The notes beneath the pieces were generated by a model, which searched no databases, was not told where the DNA came from, and saw only the letters and a list, made by a program, of their open reading frames with translations. Of a DNA stretch of 64,000 nt, positions 7,960 through 17,501 are shown in pieces. Source of the DNA: an uncultured Bacteroidales bacterium. GTDB taxonomy: Bacteria; Bacteroidota; Bacteroidia; Bacteroidales; UBA11471. A program made the translations under genes and the position numbers. The stretch spans positions 30,625 through 94,624 of the forward strand of contig CANQDQ010000006.1 in assembly GCA_947593515.1 (NCBI GenBank). The letters run 5' to 3'. The first letter of the stretch is position 1. The number at the start of each line of letters is the position of its first letter.

Positions 7960-10746
7960 ATGAGCGAAAAGAGATTGTTTCTATTGGACGCATACGCCCT
8001 TATCTATCGGGCATATTACGGTTTTATCAAAAATCCCCGCATCAATTCCAAAGGGGTAAATACGTCGGCGATATTCGGCTTCGTGAATACCCTCGAAGAC
8101 CTGATACGCAAAGAAAATCCGACCCACCTTGCCGTCGGATTCGACCCTGCCGGCGCCACATTCCGGCACGAGGCTTACGACCGGTACAAGGCGCAGCGCG
8201 AAGAAACGCCCGAAGTAATCCGGCAGTCGGTGCCCGTCATCAAAGAAATCATACAAGCCTACAACATTCCCATCATCGAGGTGCCCCGCTACGAAGCCGA
8301 CGATGCCATCGGCACGTTGGCGAAGAAAGCCGAACAAGCCGGATTCGAGACCTACATGATGACTCCCGACAAAGACTACGGGCAATTGGTGTCGCCGCAT
8401 ATCTTCATTTACAAGCCGAAATTCGGCAGCAGCGACTTCGAGGTGCGCGGCGAGAAAGAGATAAAAGAAAAATACGGCATCGCCCGCCCCGAACAGGTCA
8501 TCGACATCTTGGGGCTAATGGGCGACACCGCCGACAACATTCCGGGCTGCCCGGGCGTCGGCGAGAAAACCGCGATAAAACTCATACAAGAATACGACTC
8601 CATCGAAAACCTGCTGACGCAGACTGCCACCCTCAAAGGCGCACTGAAAACGAAAATAGAGAGTAACGAGGAACAAATACGCTTCTCCAAATTCCTCGCC
8701 ACCATCAAAACCGACGTGCCGGTATCGTTCGACGAAGAATCGCTGCGCCGCTCCCCCATCGACGAGCCCCGCCTCCGAAAAATTTTCGACGAACTCGAAT
8801 TTCGGACTCTCTCCGAGCGTGTCTTCGGAAAGAGCGCCGCACCCGCGTCTGGCACACCCGACACCCCCGTCGCTCAACCCTCGCTCTTCGACATATTTCC
8901 GACCGAAACACCGGAAGAAGAAAAATATGCGACTCTCAGCGAGTTAAATTCTACTCAGCACGTTTACAAACTTCTTGACAAAGAGGAAGATATACAAGAA
9001 TTAGCCCGTCAATTGGAGGGGTGCGATTTTTTTGCATTCGACACGGAAACGACCGGAGTCGAGCCGATGAACGTCGAATTGGTCGGAATGTCGTTCGCCA
9101 TGAAAGAACACGAAGCATATTACATACCCGTACCGCCCGAAAGAGAGAGAACCGAACGAATTGTTAAAATATTCAAACGCGCTTTGGAGAATCCGGTAAG
9201 TTTGAAAATCGGACAAAACATCAAATACGACTATATCGTGCTGCGCAATTACGGCGTATGCCCCGGCGGGAAATTTTTCGACACGATGGTCGCCCATTAC
9301 TTGCTGCAACCCGAACAGCGGCACAACATGGACTACCTCGCCGAAATATACCTCCGCTACAAAACCGTTCACATCGACGAACTGATTGGCGCGAAAGGGA
9401 AAAACCAACTCTCCATGCGACAGGTCGCCCCCGAGACGGTGTGCCCCTACGCCGCCGAAGATGCCGACATCACCCTGCAACTCAAAAACAAATTGGAGCA
9501 GGAATTGAAACGGGAAGATCTCGAAGAACTCTTTTACACCATTGAAATGCCGCTGGTGCGCGTCCTCGCCGAAATGGAAATAAGCGGCGTGCGCATCGAC
9601 ACCGATACCCTGCGGCAGTCGTCGAAAGAACTGACCGGCAAACTCGATGAAATCGAGCAGGAGATTTACCGCCTTGCCGGAATGCCGTTCAACATCAGCT
9701 CCGCCCGACAGGTGGGCGAAATCCTTTTCGAGCGACTGAAAATCGACGAGAAAGCCCGCAAGACCAAAACCGGACAATACTCCACCACCGAAGAGGTGCT
9801 CGAAAAACTGCGGTACCGCCACCCCATCGTCGATAAAATACTCGAATATCGCGGACTGCGCAAGCTGCTCAGCACCTATGTCGATGCCCTGCCCGAGCTG
9901 ATAAATCCCCGCACGGGAAAGATACATACCTCTTTCAACCAAACGATTACCGCCACCGGACGGCTCAGTTCGAGCAACCCCAATCTGCAAAACATTCCCA
10001 TACGCGACGACGAGGGGCGTGAGATACGCCGCGCATTCATTCCCGAACCCGGCGAACTCTTTTTCTCCGCCGACTATTCGCAAATCGAATTGCGCATCAT
10101 GGCGCACCTCAGCGGCGACGCCGCCATGATAGACGCTTTCTGCTCGGGGCAGGATATTCATGCCGCCACCGCCGCCAAGATTTACAAAATACCCCTGAAC
10201 GACGTTACGAAAGAGATGCGCCGCAAGGCAAAAACCGCCAACTTCGGCATCATCTACGGCATATCCACATTCGGACTTGCCGAACGCCTAAACATTCCCC
10301 GCAGCGAAGCCAAGCAGCTCATCGACGGATATTTCGAAACATTCCCCCAAGTGAAAGCCTATATGGAGAAAAGCATCGAAATCGCGCGACAGAAAGGCTA
10401 CGTGGAAACCCTCAACAAACGCAAGCGCATGCTGCCCGACATCAACTCGCACAACAGCGTTGTGCGCGGATATGCCGAGCGAAACGCCATAAACGCCCCC
10501 ATACAGGGCAGCGCCGCCGACATCATAAAAATAGCGATGGTAAGCATCTTTGAGCGTTTCGCACGGGAAAACATACGGGCAAAAATGATTCTGCAAGTGC
10601 ACGACGAACTCAATTTCACCGTACCCGCCGACGAAATCGACACCGTGAGCCGCATCGTCAAGGAAGAAATGGAGGGCGCCGCCAGCCTGCGCGTACCCCT
10701 TACCGCCGATTCCGGCGTCGGTGCCAACTGGCTCGAAGCGCATTAA
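7960..10746 (+). CDS. polA: DNA polymerase I
   Basis: PolA fills gaps and removes RNA primers in replication and repair. With the ATG at 7960 it has 928 residues, a normal length. The N-terminal 5'-3' exonuclease domain starts MSEKRLFLLDAYALIYRAY. The 3'-5' proofreading domain looks intact: FDTETTG (D361, E363), NIKYD and YAAED provide the catalytic acids. The polymerase domain has motif A (ADYSQIELR), the O-helix (RRKAKTANFGIIYG) and motif C (QVHDEL). The frame remains open upstream for another 398 codons over the antisense polyprenyl synthase gene; that extension has no homology and is rejected. Confidence 0.97.
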   Translation: MSEKRLFLLDAYALIYRAYYGFIKNPRINSKGVNTSAIFGFVNTLEDLIRKENPTHLAVGFDPAGATFRHEAYDRYKAQREETPEVIRQSVPVIKEIIQAYNIPIIEVPRYEADDAIGTLAKKAEQAGFETYMMTPDKDYGQLVSPHIFIYKPKFGSSDFEVRGEKEIKEKYGIARPEQVIDILGLMGDTADNIPGCPGVGEKTAIKLIQEYDSIENLLTQTATLKGALKTKIESNEEQIRFSKFLATIKTDVPVSFDEESLRRSPIDEPRLRKIFDELEFRTLSERVFGKSAAPASGTPDTPVAQPSLFDIFPTETPEEEKYATLSELNSTQHVYKLLDKEEDIQELARQLEGCDFFAFDTETTGVEPMNVELVGMSFAMKEHEAYYIPVPPERERTERIVKIFKRALENPVSLKIGQNIKYDYIVLRNYGVCPGGKFFDTMVAHYLLQPEQRHNMDYLAEIYLRYKTVHIDELIGAKGKNQLSMRQVAPETVCPYAAEDADITLQLKNKLEQELKREDLEELFYTIEMPLVRVLAEMEISGVRIDTDTLRQSSKELTGKLDEIEQEIYRLAGMPFNISSARQVGEILFERLKIDEKARKTKTGQYSTTEEVLEKLRYRHPIVDKILEYRGLRKLLSTYVDALPELINPRTGKIHTSFNQTITATGRLSSSNPNLQNIPIRDDEGREIRRAFIPEPGELFFSADYSQIELRIMAHLSGDAAMIDAFCSGQDIHAATAAKIYKIPLNDVTKEMRRKAKTANFGIIYGISTFGLAERLNIPRSEAKQLIDGYFETFPQVKAYMEKSIEIARQKGYVETLNKRKRMLPDINSHNSVVRGYAERNAINAPIQGSAADIIKIAMVSIFERFARENIRAKMILQVHDELNFTVPADEIDTVSRIVKEEMEGAASLRVPLTADSGVGANWLEAH

Positions 10747-10813
10747 CCGAGCCGCACATTATTTATATAAAAGATTAAAAAGAGAAGAACGCGGCTACGT
10801 TACAGCTTTTTTG

Positions 10814-10821
10814 TACCTTTG
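10814..10821 (+). promoter_or_regulatory. -7 promoter box of ychF
   Basis: TACCTTTG matches the TAnnTTTG consensus and lies 27 bp before the ychF ATG. No clear -33 TTG is seen at the usual distance. Confidence 0.5.
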
Positions 10822-10848
10822 CCGCAACAAAGTAAAAATCGGAATAGA

Positions 10849-11952
10849 ATGTCCTTACAATGTGGAATCGTCGGGCTGCCGAATGTCGGCAAATCGACAC
10901 TTTTCAACTGCTTATCCAATGCCAAAGCCCAATCGGCGAATTTTCCTTTCTGCACCATCGAGCCGAATGTGGGCGTCATCACCGTTCCCGATGAACGGCT
11001 GAACAAACTTGCCGAGTTAGTGCACCCGCAGCGCATCGTCCCCACAACGGTCGAAATCGTCGATATTGCAGGACTGGTGAAAGGAGCAAGCCAAGGCGAG
11101 GGGTTGGGCAACAAATTCCTCGCCAACATCAGGGAGACCGACGCCATACTGCACGTACTCCGCTGCTTCGACGACGACAACATCACGCACGTCGACGGGT
11201 CGGTCGATCCGGTGCGCGACAAAGAAATCATCGACTACGAACTGCAAATCAAAGACCTCGAAACCATCGACAGCCGCATTTCCCGCGTACAGAAACAGGC
11301 GCAGACGGGCGGAGACAAAACCGCCAAAATCGCCTACGAAGTGCTGAGCCGCTACAAAGAGGCGCTGGAACAGGGAAAAGCCGCCCGCACTGTTACGTTC
11401 GAAACCAAAGACGAACAGAAAATAGCCCACGACCTTTTCTTGCTCACCAACAAACCGGTGATGTACATCTGCAACGTCGATGAAGCAAGCGCCGTCAAAG
11501 GCAACGCCTATGTGGAGCGGGTGCGCGAAGCTGTCAAGGGGGAGGACGCCGAAATTCTCGTCGTCGCCGCCAAAATAGAATCGGAGATAGCCGAATTCGA
11601 AACCTACGAAGAACGGCAGATGTTCCTCAACGAAATAGGACTCGAAGAGTCGGGCGTGTCGCGCCTTATCCGCTCGGCATACAAGCTGCTCAACCTCGAA
11701 ACCTATTTCACCGCCGGCGAACCCGAAGTGCGGGCATGGACGTACCTGCGGGGCAGCAAAGCGCCCCAGTGCGCCGGCATCATACACTCTGATTTCGAGA
11801 AGGGTTTTATCCGCGCCGAAGTCATCAAATACGACGACTACATCGCTCTCGGCTCGGAAGCCGCCTGCAAAGAAGCCGGAAAAATGAACATCGAAGGCAA
11901 AGACTATGTGGTGCAGGACGGCGACATCATGCACTTCCGTTTCAACGTATAG
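10849..11952 (+). CDS. ychF: Redox-regulated ATPase YchF (OLA1 family)
   Basis: YchF is an Obg-related P-loop protein that prefers ATP over GTP and associates with ribosomes and stress responses. The 367-residue product starts MSLQCGIVGLPNVGKST, containing the P-loop GLPNVGKS (about residues 8-15). The G3 segment is DIAGL. The G4 position carries NVDE instead of NKxD, consistent with the relaxed nucleotide specificity of the family. The C-terminal TGS domain follows (about residues 280-367). I chose the ATG at 10849 over an in-frame TTG at 10819 because the latter lies inside the promoter -7 box. A 10-bp gap leads into the next gene. Confidence 0.96.
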   Translation: MSLQCGIVGLPNVGKSTLFNCLSNAKAQSANFPFCTIEPNVGVITVPDERLNKLAELVHPQRIVPTTVEIVDIAGLVKGASQGEGLGNKFLANIRETDAILHVLRCFDDDNITHVDGSVDPVRDKEIIDYELQIKDLETIDSRISRVQKQAQTGGDKTAKIAYEVLSRYKEALEQGKAARTVTFETKDEQKIAHDLFLLTNKPVMYICNVDEASAVKGNAYVERVREAVKGEDAEILVVAAKIESEIAEFETYEERQMFLNEIGLEESGVSRLIRSAYKLLNLETYFTAGEPEVRAWTYLRGSKAPQCAGIIHSDFEKGFIRAEVIKYDDYIALGSEAACKEAGKMNIEGKDYVVQDGDIMHFRFNV

Positions 11953-11962
11953 CGCGCCCGTC

Positions 11963-12550
11963 ATGAGAGAAATCCGTTCCGTATGCGTGTATTGCGGGTC
12001 GAGCTCCCAAGTACCGGCAGCCTATTTCGAGGCGGCGCGGACATTGGGCAAACTGCTTGCCGACAAGCGGATTCGCTGCATCTATGGAGCAGGCGGACAA
12101 GGACTGATGGGTACGCTCGCCGACACCGTGATGCAGAACGGGGGCGAAATCACCGGCATCATACCGCAATTCATGTACGACAACGGTTGGTGCCACCCTG
12201 CATTGAAAGAGGTGGAAATAACGCCGGACATACACAGCCGGAAAAAACGCATGGCAACGCTTGCCGACGGCGTCATCGCCCTGCCGGGCGGCTGCGGCAC
12301 GCTGGAAGAGTTGCTCGAAATCATTACATGGAAACAGCTCGGGCTCCACACCAAGCCGATAGTCCTGCTCAATACCGACGGCTATTACGACCCGCTGATA
12401 ACGCTGCTCGACCGCGCCGTCGAACAACGCTTCATGCGCACCGAACACCGCCGGATATGGCAAATCGCCGCCACGCCCGAAGAGGCGGTCGAGGCGCTAT
12501 ACACCGCACCCGAATGGGACAGAACCCTGAGTAAACTCGCTGCGATATGA
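11963..12550 (+). CDS. LOG family nucleotide phosphoribohydrolase
   Basis: LOG-type (Rossman-fold, TIGR00730) proteins hydrolyse nucleoside 5'-monophosphates such as AMP or cytokinin riboside monophosphates to the base and ribose-5-phosphate. The 195-residue protein shows GAGGQGLMG (about residues 41-49) and the hallmark PGGxGTxxE motif as PGGCGTLEE (about 110-118). It lies 10 bp after ychF and overlaps the next gene by 4 bp (ATGA), so it is co-transcribed. In bacteria the physiological role is usually nucleotide turnover; no cytokinin function should be assumed. The frame continues upstream into ychF, but homology begins at the ATG at 11963. Confidence 0.9.
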   Translation: MREIRSVCVYCGSSSQVPAAYFEAARTLGKLLADKRIRCIYGAGGQGLMGTLADTVMQNGGEITGIIPQFMYDNGWCHPALKEVEITPDIHSRKKRMATLADGVIALPGGCGTLEELLEIITWKQLGLHTKPIVLLNTDGYYDPLITLLDRAVEQRFMRTEHRRIWQIAATPEEAVEALYTAPEWDRTLSKLAAI

Positions 12551-13749
12551 CCGACTCCGCCGATACGCTTTCCGTTGCACCGCCCGTCGTCGATACGGGA
12601 GTTGTCGCGACCGACACGCTCCGCCAAAACGGAGCAATTGCCGATACGACAACCGACATCACAGCCTCCGGCAGCGAAGCGGCAATCCCTGCTATCGCCG
12701 CAGATACGACAACGGCAGCCCCCGTGCCGGCAGACAGCATCGCCGCTCCCGTCGATATCCTCCAAGCTGTTATCCCGACCGCTGCACAGGCATCGCCCGA
12801 CAGCTCGGTTACAACCATCGTACCGCCGAGCGATACTCTCGTGCAGAAAACGGCTCCGGCAGCGGCCGACACCGGTCATCATGAAAAGTCGGTTTCCCTC
12901 TCTCCGAACGCAGCCGACACCCTCGCAAAACCTTCTGCCGAAACGCCCCGACCGACCCCGACCGATACCGCTACATTTTTCCCCTTCACCACCGACACTT
13001 CGGCATTTGGCAATCACGTCGATACGGCAGCCGTTTCGACGACGGAAATTCCGACCATACCAATATACGACGGTCGAGCCGGCGTCCGCCGCAACCCGGA
13101 ACTCCCGTTCAAAGACGGCGGGTTTTTCGTCCTGCTCTTTGCTGAACTCGTACTATTCTTCATTTTCTTTCTCCGCCGGAAAGAAATCGTTTCGTGGCAA
13201 ACCGACGGCGATACGACCTACACCCGAACATTCAACCACAACAAACGCCTCTCGGGTATGAATTTCGGACTGCGGACACTCTTCCTTCTTTATACCTTTT
13301 TGGTCGAAGGCTCTCTTGCCGCCGTACTCCTCTTTACCCAAAACGTGCCGCTTCCTTTCGGCGGAGGGTTTGCCCTTCACGCCTTGATACTGGCGCTTCC
13401 TTTCGCCCTCTTTTTCCTGCTGCAACAAGGCATATATCTGCTATTGACAAACGTATTCGGCGCCAACGCCGGCGGACGGGAATGGTGCGACCGGCACCTT
13501 ATCATCAACCTGCTGCTCGGCATCGGAATATTTCCGTTCACACTGCTCGCCGCCTACCTGCCCGAAAGTAACACATTTTGTCTTTTTTCCGCCATTACCC
13601 TCTATTTGATAGCCCGTTTGCTTTTCATTTTGAAAGGAGCAAAACTTTTTTTACGAGATTTTAGCAGTTTGCTTTACTTTATTTTGTACCTTTGCGCTCT
13701 TGAAATAGCGCCGCTGTTTTTCCTTGTCAATGCAGCGACCCTGTTTTAA
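12547..13749 (+). CDS. DUF4271 polytopic membrane protein with a long Thr/Ala/Asp-rich N-terminus
   Basis: The C-terminal half (from about residue 185) has roughly six or seven hydrophobic segments and the soluble insert GGREWCDRHLIINLL, matching the Bacteroidota-specific DUF4271 family of unknown function. The first 175 residues are low complexity, built from repeated (A)DT, PPV and DTT-type units with very few aromatic or basic residues, and end just before the first membrane helix. The gene overlaps the LOG gene by 4 bp and is followed after 2 bp by hemD. The DUF4271-hemD-rnpA-yidD order appears to be conserved in the group, as far as I recall. Function is unknown. Confidence 0.8.
   Translation: MTDSADTLSVAPPVVDTGVVATDTLRQNGAIADTTTDITASGSEAAIPAIAADTTTAAPVPADSIAAPVDILQAVIPTAAQASPDSSVTTIVPPSDTLVQKTAPAAADTGHHEKSVSLSPNAADTLAKPSAETPRPTPTDTATFFPFTTDTSAFGNHVDTAAVSTTEIPTIPIYDGRAGVRRNPELPFKDGGFFVLLFAELVLFFIFFLRRKEIVSWQTDGDTTYTRTFNHNKRLSGMNFGLRTLFLLYTFLVEGSLAAVLLFTQNVPLPFGGGFALHALILALPFALFFLLQQGIYLLLTNVFGANAGGREWCDRHLIINLLLGIGIFPFTLLAAYLPESNTFCLFSAITLYLIARLLFILKGAKLFLRDFSSLLYFILYLCALEIAPLFFLVNAATLF
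13687..13694 (+). promoter_or_regulatory. -7 promoter box for hemD inside the DUF4271 gene
   Basis: TACCTTTG lies 57 bp before the hemD start, inside the last codons of the preceding gene. A TTTG at 13668-13671 is only 15 bp upstream, which is short for a -33 element, so hemD may have its own weak promoter. Confidence 0.4.
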
Positions 13750-13751
13750 GA

Positions 13752-14534
13752 ATGATTGTAGGACTAAAAAATATTTTAGCTTTGAAAATCAAAAAGATAC
13801 TTATTTCTCAACCTCAACCGTCCGAAAAATCTCCCTATTTCGAGATTGCCAAAAAGTACGGTGTGGACATTGTTTTCCGTCCTTTCATCAAAGTAGAAGG
13901 GCTCACCTCCAAAGAATTTCGGCAGCAAAAAATTTCATTGCCCGAATACACGGCGGTCATCTTCACCGCGCGGACGGCTATCGACCACTTTTTCAGATTG
14001 TGCGAGTGCCTGCGCGTAACGATTCCGGAAACGATGAAATATTTCTGCACGACCGAAACCATCGCCCTCTACCTCCAAAAATACATCGCTTACCGCAAAC
14101 GCAAAATTTTCTTCGGCAACACGGGCAAGCTCAACGACCTTATACCCGCTCTGGCCAAACACGCCGACGAAAAATACCTGCTCCCCGTTTCCGACGTAAA
14201 CAACGGAGAATATCCGCTGCTCGACCAGCATAACATCAACTATACCAAAGCCGTGATGTACCGCACGGTAAGCAACGATTTCAAACCCGGCGAACCGTTC
14301 GACTACGATATGCTCGTCTTTTTCAGTCCGGCAGGAATACAGTCGCTGCTCAAAAATTTCCCGAACTTCGAGCAGGGCGACATCAAAATCGGGAGCTTCG
14401 GTCCGACGACCGCCAAAGCCGTGCACGACGCGGGGCTGCGGCTCGACGTAGAGGCGCCGCAACCCGAACTCCCGTCGATGACGGCGGCACTGGAACATTT
14501 CTTGAAAGAACAGAGCAAAGCGGCAAAAAAATAA
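13752..14534 (+). CDS. hemD: Uroporphyrinogen-III synthase
   Basis: HemD closes and inverts ring D of hydroxymethylbilane to give uroporphyrinogen III in tetrapyrrole synthesis. The 260-residue length and two-lobed organisation fit. Family features include the first-lobe stretch VIFTARTAIDHFF (about residues 69-81) and, in the second lobe, VFFSPAGIQSL (about 194-204) and IGSFGPTTAKAV (about 215-226). The family is poorly conserved, so the call rests on these motifs and on the hemD-rnpA-yidD neighbourhood typical of Bacteroidota. No other haem gene lies in the window. An imperfect hairpin follows the stop codon. Confidence 0.88.
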   Translation: MIVGLKNILALKIKKILISQPQPSEKSPYFEIAKKYGVDIVFRPFIKVEGLTSKEFRQQKISLPEYTAVIFTARTAIDHFFRLCECLRVTIPETMKYFCTTETIALYLQKYIAYRKRKIFFGNTGKLNDLIPALAKHADEKYLLPVSDVNNGEYPLLDQHNINYTKAVMYRTVSNDFKPGEPFDYDMLVFFSPAGIQSLLKNFPNFEQGDIKIGSFGPTTAKAVHDAGLRLDVEAPQPELPSMTAALEHFLKEQSKAAKK

Positions 14535-14553
14535 CCTTATCCGCATTTATACC

Positions 14554-14598
14554 AAACCTTGCCGCCATATTCCGAAACGGGAACGGGCGACAAGGTTT
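14554..14598 (+). terminator. Imperfect terminator hairpin after hemD
   Basis: AAACCTTG (14554-14561) pairs with CAAGGTTT (14591-14598), with a few further GC pairs inside, followed by a T-rich run (14599-14608). It may partly uncouple rnpA from hemD. Confidence 0.6.
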
Positions 14599-14619
14599 TT
14601 CTTTTTTTCGATACGACAC

Positions 14620-15039
14620 GTGGAAACGAAACAGCTTGAAAACGACAACCGCCGACTCACCCGTGCAGAACGCCTGCGGGGCGAAATCAGGGTAAACAGC
14701 CTTTTTGCCGAAGGACACTCGTTCGTCGTCTATCCTTTCCGCGTCGTATTCCGCACGCAACCGCCGAAAACCGCTGCGGGTGCGGCTTTTCTGGTAAGCA
14801 TTCCCAAACGGAATTTCAAGCGCGCCGTCAAACGCAACTTGCTGAAACGGCGCATAAGAGAGGCGTTCCGTCTCCACAAAACGGCGCTCAACGATACGCT
14901 CGGTCGCGCCGGCATGGCGCTCGACATGGCGATTCTCTATTTGGACAAAGAGGTTCTTCCCTACGAAATCCTCGCAAAACAGATGCGGGAGCTGCTTGCC
15001 CGCCTGTCGGACAGGATAGCCTCCGAGATGAAAAAATAG
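14620..15039 (+). CDS. rnpA: Ribonuclease P protein component
   Basis: RnpA is the protein subunit of RNase P, which trims the 5' leader of tRNA precursors together with the catalytic RNA. The 139-residue basic protein carries the RNR signature [18 protein letters not shown] (about residues 67-84) and the LTRAERL segment near the N-terminus. The start is GTG at 14620; homology begins just after. No rpmH precedes it, unlike in most phyla. The gene runs 5 bp into the yidD-tatD fusion gene. rnpA and yidD are usually origin-proximal, consistent with other signs in this window. Confidence 0.93.
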   Translation: METKQLENDNRRLTRAERLRGEIRVNSLFAEGHSFVVYPFRVVFRTQPPKTAAGAAFLVSIPKRNFKRAVKRNLLKRRIREAFRLHKTALNDTLGRAGMALDMAILYLDKEVLPYEILAKQMRELLARLSDRIASEMKK

Positions 15040-15044
15040 CTGCC

Positions 15045-15935
15045 ATGCGCACGTTTTTCCGAAAAATCTTTACCGCCCTGCTCCTGCTGCCCATTTCTTT
15101 TTATAGGGCTTGCATTTCACCGCTGCTGCCGGCGTCGTGCCGGTACGTGCCCACCTGTTCGCAATACGCGGCAGAGGCGATACGGCGGCACGGTCCGCTG
15201 CTCGGGCTATGGTTGGGAATAAAGCGGATATGCCGCTGCCACCCGTGGGGCGGGAGCGGGTACGACCCCGTGCCCGAAACACGGCTTTACGACCTGCACA
15301 CCCACGCGTTGAAAGCAACGACCGCCGACGAATATGCCGTCTGCAACCCCTATCCCCGCTATCCGCTGTCGGTGGTGGCACAGCACCCCGAATGCCGCTT
15401 TTCCGTCGGCATACACCCCTACGAGAGCGGCAACGCCGATGAAAAAACATGGGCAGAGGTCGTCACAGCAGCAGCCCTGCCCCAAGTCGCAGCGATAGGG
15501 GAGTGCGGACTCGACACGACCCGCGACACGCCGCTGCCGCAACAGCTCGACATTTTCTGCCGCCACATCGCGCTCTCCGAACAAACGGGAAAACCTCTTA
15601 TCATACATTGTGTCAAGGCATTCGATACGCTAATAGCCCTCCACCGCCAATACCGCCCGCAGCAGGCGTGGGTCGTACACGGCTTTCGCGGCAAGCCGCA
15701 GCAGGCGGAACAGTTGCTCCGCGAAGGCTTCGTCCTCAGTATCGGCGTGAAACACAATCCCGATATTTTCACGGTATGCCGCCCCGAAAACTGCCTGTTG
15801 GAAACCGACGAAGACGAAACACCCGTCGCCGCGCTCTACCGGCAAGCAGTCCGAGCATGGAAAATGCCCCGCTACCGCGCCGTCGCACAACTGGCACGCT
15901 CGTTTGCCGAAAAATTTCATCTCGACCGAGAATAA
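15045..15935 (+). CDS. YidD-TatD fusion: membrane insertion efficiency factor joined to a TatD-family metallohydrolase
   Basis: One uninterrupted 296-residue frame holds two proteins that are normally separate. Residues 1-77 are a complete YidD: a hydrophobic N-terminus, [15 protein letters not shown], then [15 protein letters not shown]. YidD assists YidC-dependent membrane insertion at the inner face of the membrane. From residue 80 the sequence is a short TatD-type hydrolase (nuclease/deoxyribonuclease family) with all metal ligands visible: H85 and H87 (HTH), E153 (GECGLD), H188 (IIHC), H212 (VVHGF) and D255 (ETDED). Neither domain looks degraded. In relatives I would expect a YidD stop and a new TatD start around residues 75-80. 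The gene follows rnpA by 5 bp. Confidence 0.88.
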   Translation: MRTFFRKIFTALLLLPISFYRACISPLLPASCRYVPTCSQYAAEAIRRHGPLLGLWLGIKRICRCHPWGGSGYDPVPETRLYDLHTHALKATTADEYAVCNPYPRYPLSVVAQHPECRFSVGIHPYESGNADEKTWAEVVTAAALPQVAAIGECGLDTTRDTPLPQQLDIFCRHIALSEQTGKPLIIHCVKAFDTLIALHRQYRPQQAWVVHGFRGKPQQAEQLLREGFVLSIGVKHNPDIFTVCRPENCLLETDEDETPVAALYRQAVRAWKMPRYRAVAQLARSFAEKFHLDRE

Positions 15936-15973
15936 AATCGTTCGCTTTTTCGGCTTTATTGCCGACAAAACAT

Positions 15974-15981
15974 TATCTTTG
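15974..15981 (+). promoter_or_regulatory. -7 promoter box of tyrS
   Basis: TATCTTTG matches TAnnTTTG and lies 26 bp before the tyrS ATG. No convincing -33 element is seen. Confidence 0.55.
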
Positions 15982-16007
15982 CGGCACTTTCAAAAAAACA
16001 GACTTCG

Positions 16008-17300
16008 ATGAATTTTGTAGAAGAACTCAAATGGAGAGGTATGCTCCACGACATCATGCCCGGCACCGAAGAACAGCTGCAAAAAGAAATGACAACGGCA
16101 TATATCGGTTTCGACCCCACTGCCGACTCGCTGCACATCGGGAATCTGGTAAGCATCATGATACTGCGCCACTTCCAACGCGCGGGACACAAACCCATAG
16201 CTCTCATCGGCGGCGCCACCGGCATGATAGGCGACCCCTCGATGAAATCGCAGGAGCGCAACCTGCTCGACGAAGCGACACTGCGCCATAATCAGGAGTG
16301 CATCAAACGGCAGCTTTCCAAGTTTCTCGATTTTGAATCGGACGCGCCCAACGCCGCCGAACTGGTGAACAACTACGACTGGATGAAAGACTTTTCTTTC
16401 CTCGACTTCATTCGCGAAATCGGCAAGCACATCACCGTCAATTACATGATGAGCAAAGACTCCGTAAAACGCCGTCTGGCGGGCGAAGGCACTTCGGGAC
16501 TTTCGTTCACCGAATTTTCGTACCAGCTCGTGCAGGGCTATGACTTCACCTTCCTCAACAAAACGAAAAACTGCAAATTGCAGATGGGCGGCTCCGACCA
16601 ATGGGGCAACATCACCACCGGAACGGAATTGATACGCCGCATGAACGGCGGCGAAGCCTACGCACTCACCTGCCCGCTCATCACCAAAGCCGACGGCGGG
16701 AAATTCGGCAAGACCGAATCGGGCAACATATGGTTGGACCCCAACTACACGACACCCTACAAATTCTACCAGTTCTGGCTCAACGTAAGCGACGCCGACG
16801 CCGAAAAATACATCAAGATATTCACCGACCTGCCGCAGGAAGAAATAATGGCCCTCATCGCCGAACAGCAGGCGGCGCCGCATCTGCGTCCGCTGCAAAA
16901 ACGGCTGGCGAAAGAAATAACCGTCATGGTGCACTCCGAAGCCGATTACAACGCTGCCGTCGAAGCGTCGGGAATCCTCTTCGGAAACTCCACATCGGAA
17001 CAGCTGCACCACCTCGACGAAAAGACGCTGCTCGCCGTATTCGAGGGCGTGCCGCAATTCGAGATTTCGCGCGACGAGCTCTCTGCCGGCATACGGGCTG
17101 TCGAACTGCTTACCGAAAAAGCCGCCGTATTCCCCTCGAAAGGAGAGATGCGCAAAACCGTGCAGGGCGGCGGCGTGTCGGTCAATAAAGAAAAGCTCGC
17201 GGCTTTCGATGCCGTATTGTCCGCCGATATGCTTCTCAACGGCAAATATCTGCTTGTGCAGAAAGGCAAGAAAAATTATTACCTGTTGATTGCAAAATAA
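16008..17300 (+). CDS. tyrS: Tyrosyl-tRNA synthetase
   Basis: TyrS charges tRNA-Tyr with tyrosine. The 430-residue protein has the class I HIGH-type motif as LHIGNL (about residues 44-49), the tyrosine-binding and tRNA blocks QLVQGYDF and [10 protein letters not shown], and a KMSKS-type loop reading KFGKTESG (about 232-239). The C-terminal ~70 residues form an S4-like RNA-binding domain (VSVNKEKL). It has its own -7 box. It is followed by the tRNA-Gln gene, not by tRNA-Tyr. Confidence 0.97.
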   Translation: MNFVEELKWRGMLHDIMPGTEEQLQKEMTTAYIGFDPTADSLHIGNLVSIMILRHFQRAGHKPIALIGGATGMIGDPSMKSQERNLLDEATLRHNQECIKRQLSKFLDFESDAPNAAELVNNYDWMKDFSFLDFIREIGKHITVNYMMSKDSVKRRLAGEGTSGLSFTEFSYQLVQGYDFTFLNKTKNCKLQMGGSDQWGNITTGTELIRRMNGGEAYALTCPLITKADGGKFGKTESGNIWLDPNYTTPYKFYQFWLNVSDADAEKYIKIFTDLPQEEIMALIAEQQAAPHLRPLQKRLAKEITVMVHSEADYNAAVEASGILFGNSTSEQLHHLDEKTLLAVFEGVPQFEISRDELSAGIRAVELLTEKAAVFPSKGEMRKTVQGGGVSVNKEKLAAFDAVLSADMLLNGKYLLVQKGKKNYYLLIAK

Positions 17301-17318
17301 AAAATAAACCGTTTTTCG

Positions 17319-17349
17319 TTTGCAATTAAAAAAACTTGCCGTATCTTTG
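17319..17349 (+). promoter_or_regulatory. Promoter of tRNA-Gln
   Basis: TTTG (17319-17322), a 19-bp spacer and TATCTTTG (17342-17349) make a full match to the Bacteroidota housekeeping promoter, 39 bp before the mature tRNA. Confidence 0.8.
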
Positions 17350-17388
17350 TTCCGCTTTTTAGGGCAATGTCCCGTAAAAGACAAGGAT

Positions 17389-17459
17389 TGTCTTATGGTG
17401 TAATGGTAGCACAACAGGTTTTGGTTCTGTTTGTCTTGGTTCGAATCCGAGTAAGACAA
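17389..17459 (+). tRNA. tRNA-Gln (anticodon TTG)
   Basis: This 71-nt cloverleaf has a perfect 7-bp acceptor stem (TGTCTTA with TAAGACA) and discriminator A. The anticodon stem ACAGG/TCTGT encloses the loop TTTTGGT, giving anticodon TTG. The T-arm carries GGTTCGAATCC. CCA is not encoded. Confidence 0.95.
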
Positions 17460-17463
17460 CGCG

Positions 17464-17499
17464 AAAAATCCTTTCTCTCGTACGGGAGAAAGGATTTTT
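17464..17499. terminator. Terminator shared by tRNA-Gln and the convergent frameshifted gene
   Basis: A 14-bp stem (AAAAATCCTTTCTC, 17464-17477, with 17486-17499) with an 8-nt loop ends in a T-run on the plus strand and an A-run on the left, so it can work in both directions. Confidence 0.85.
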
Positions 17500-17501
17500 C
17501 T

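Noticed and set aside
14611..14630. A second parS-like site around the rnpA start (ACACGTGGAAAC)
   Set aside because: Only the half-site CACGTGGAA is kept; the left half does not match, and the GTG is the rnpA start codon.
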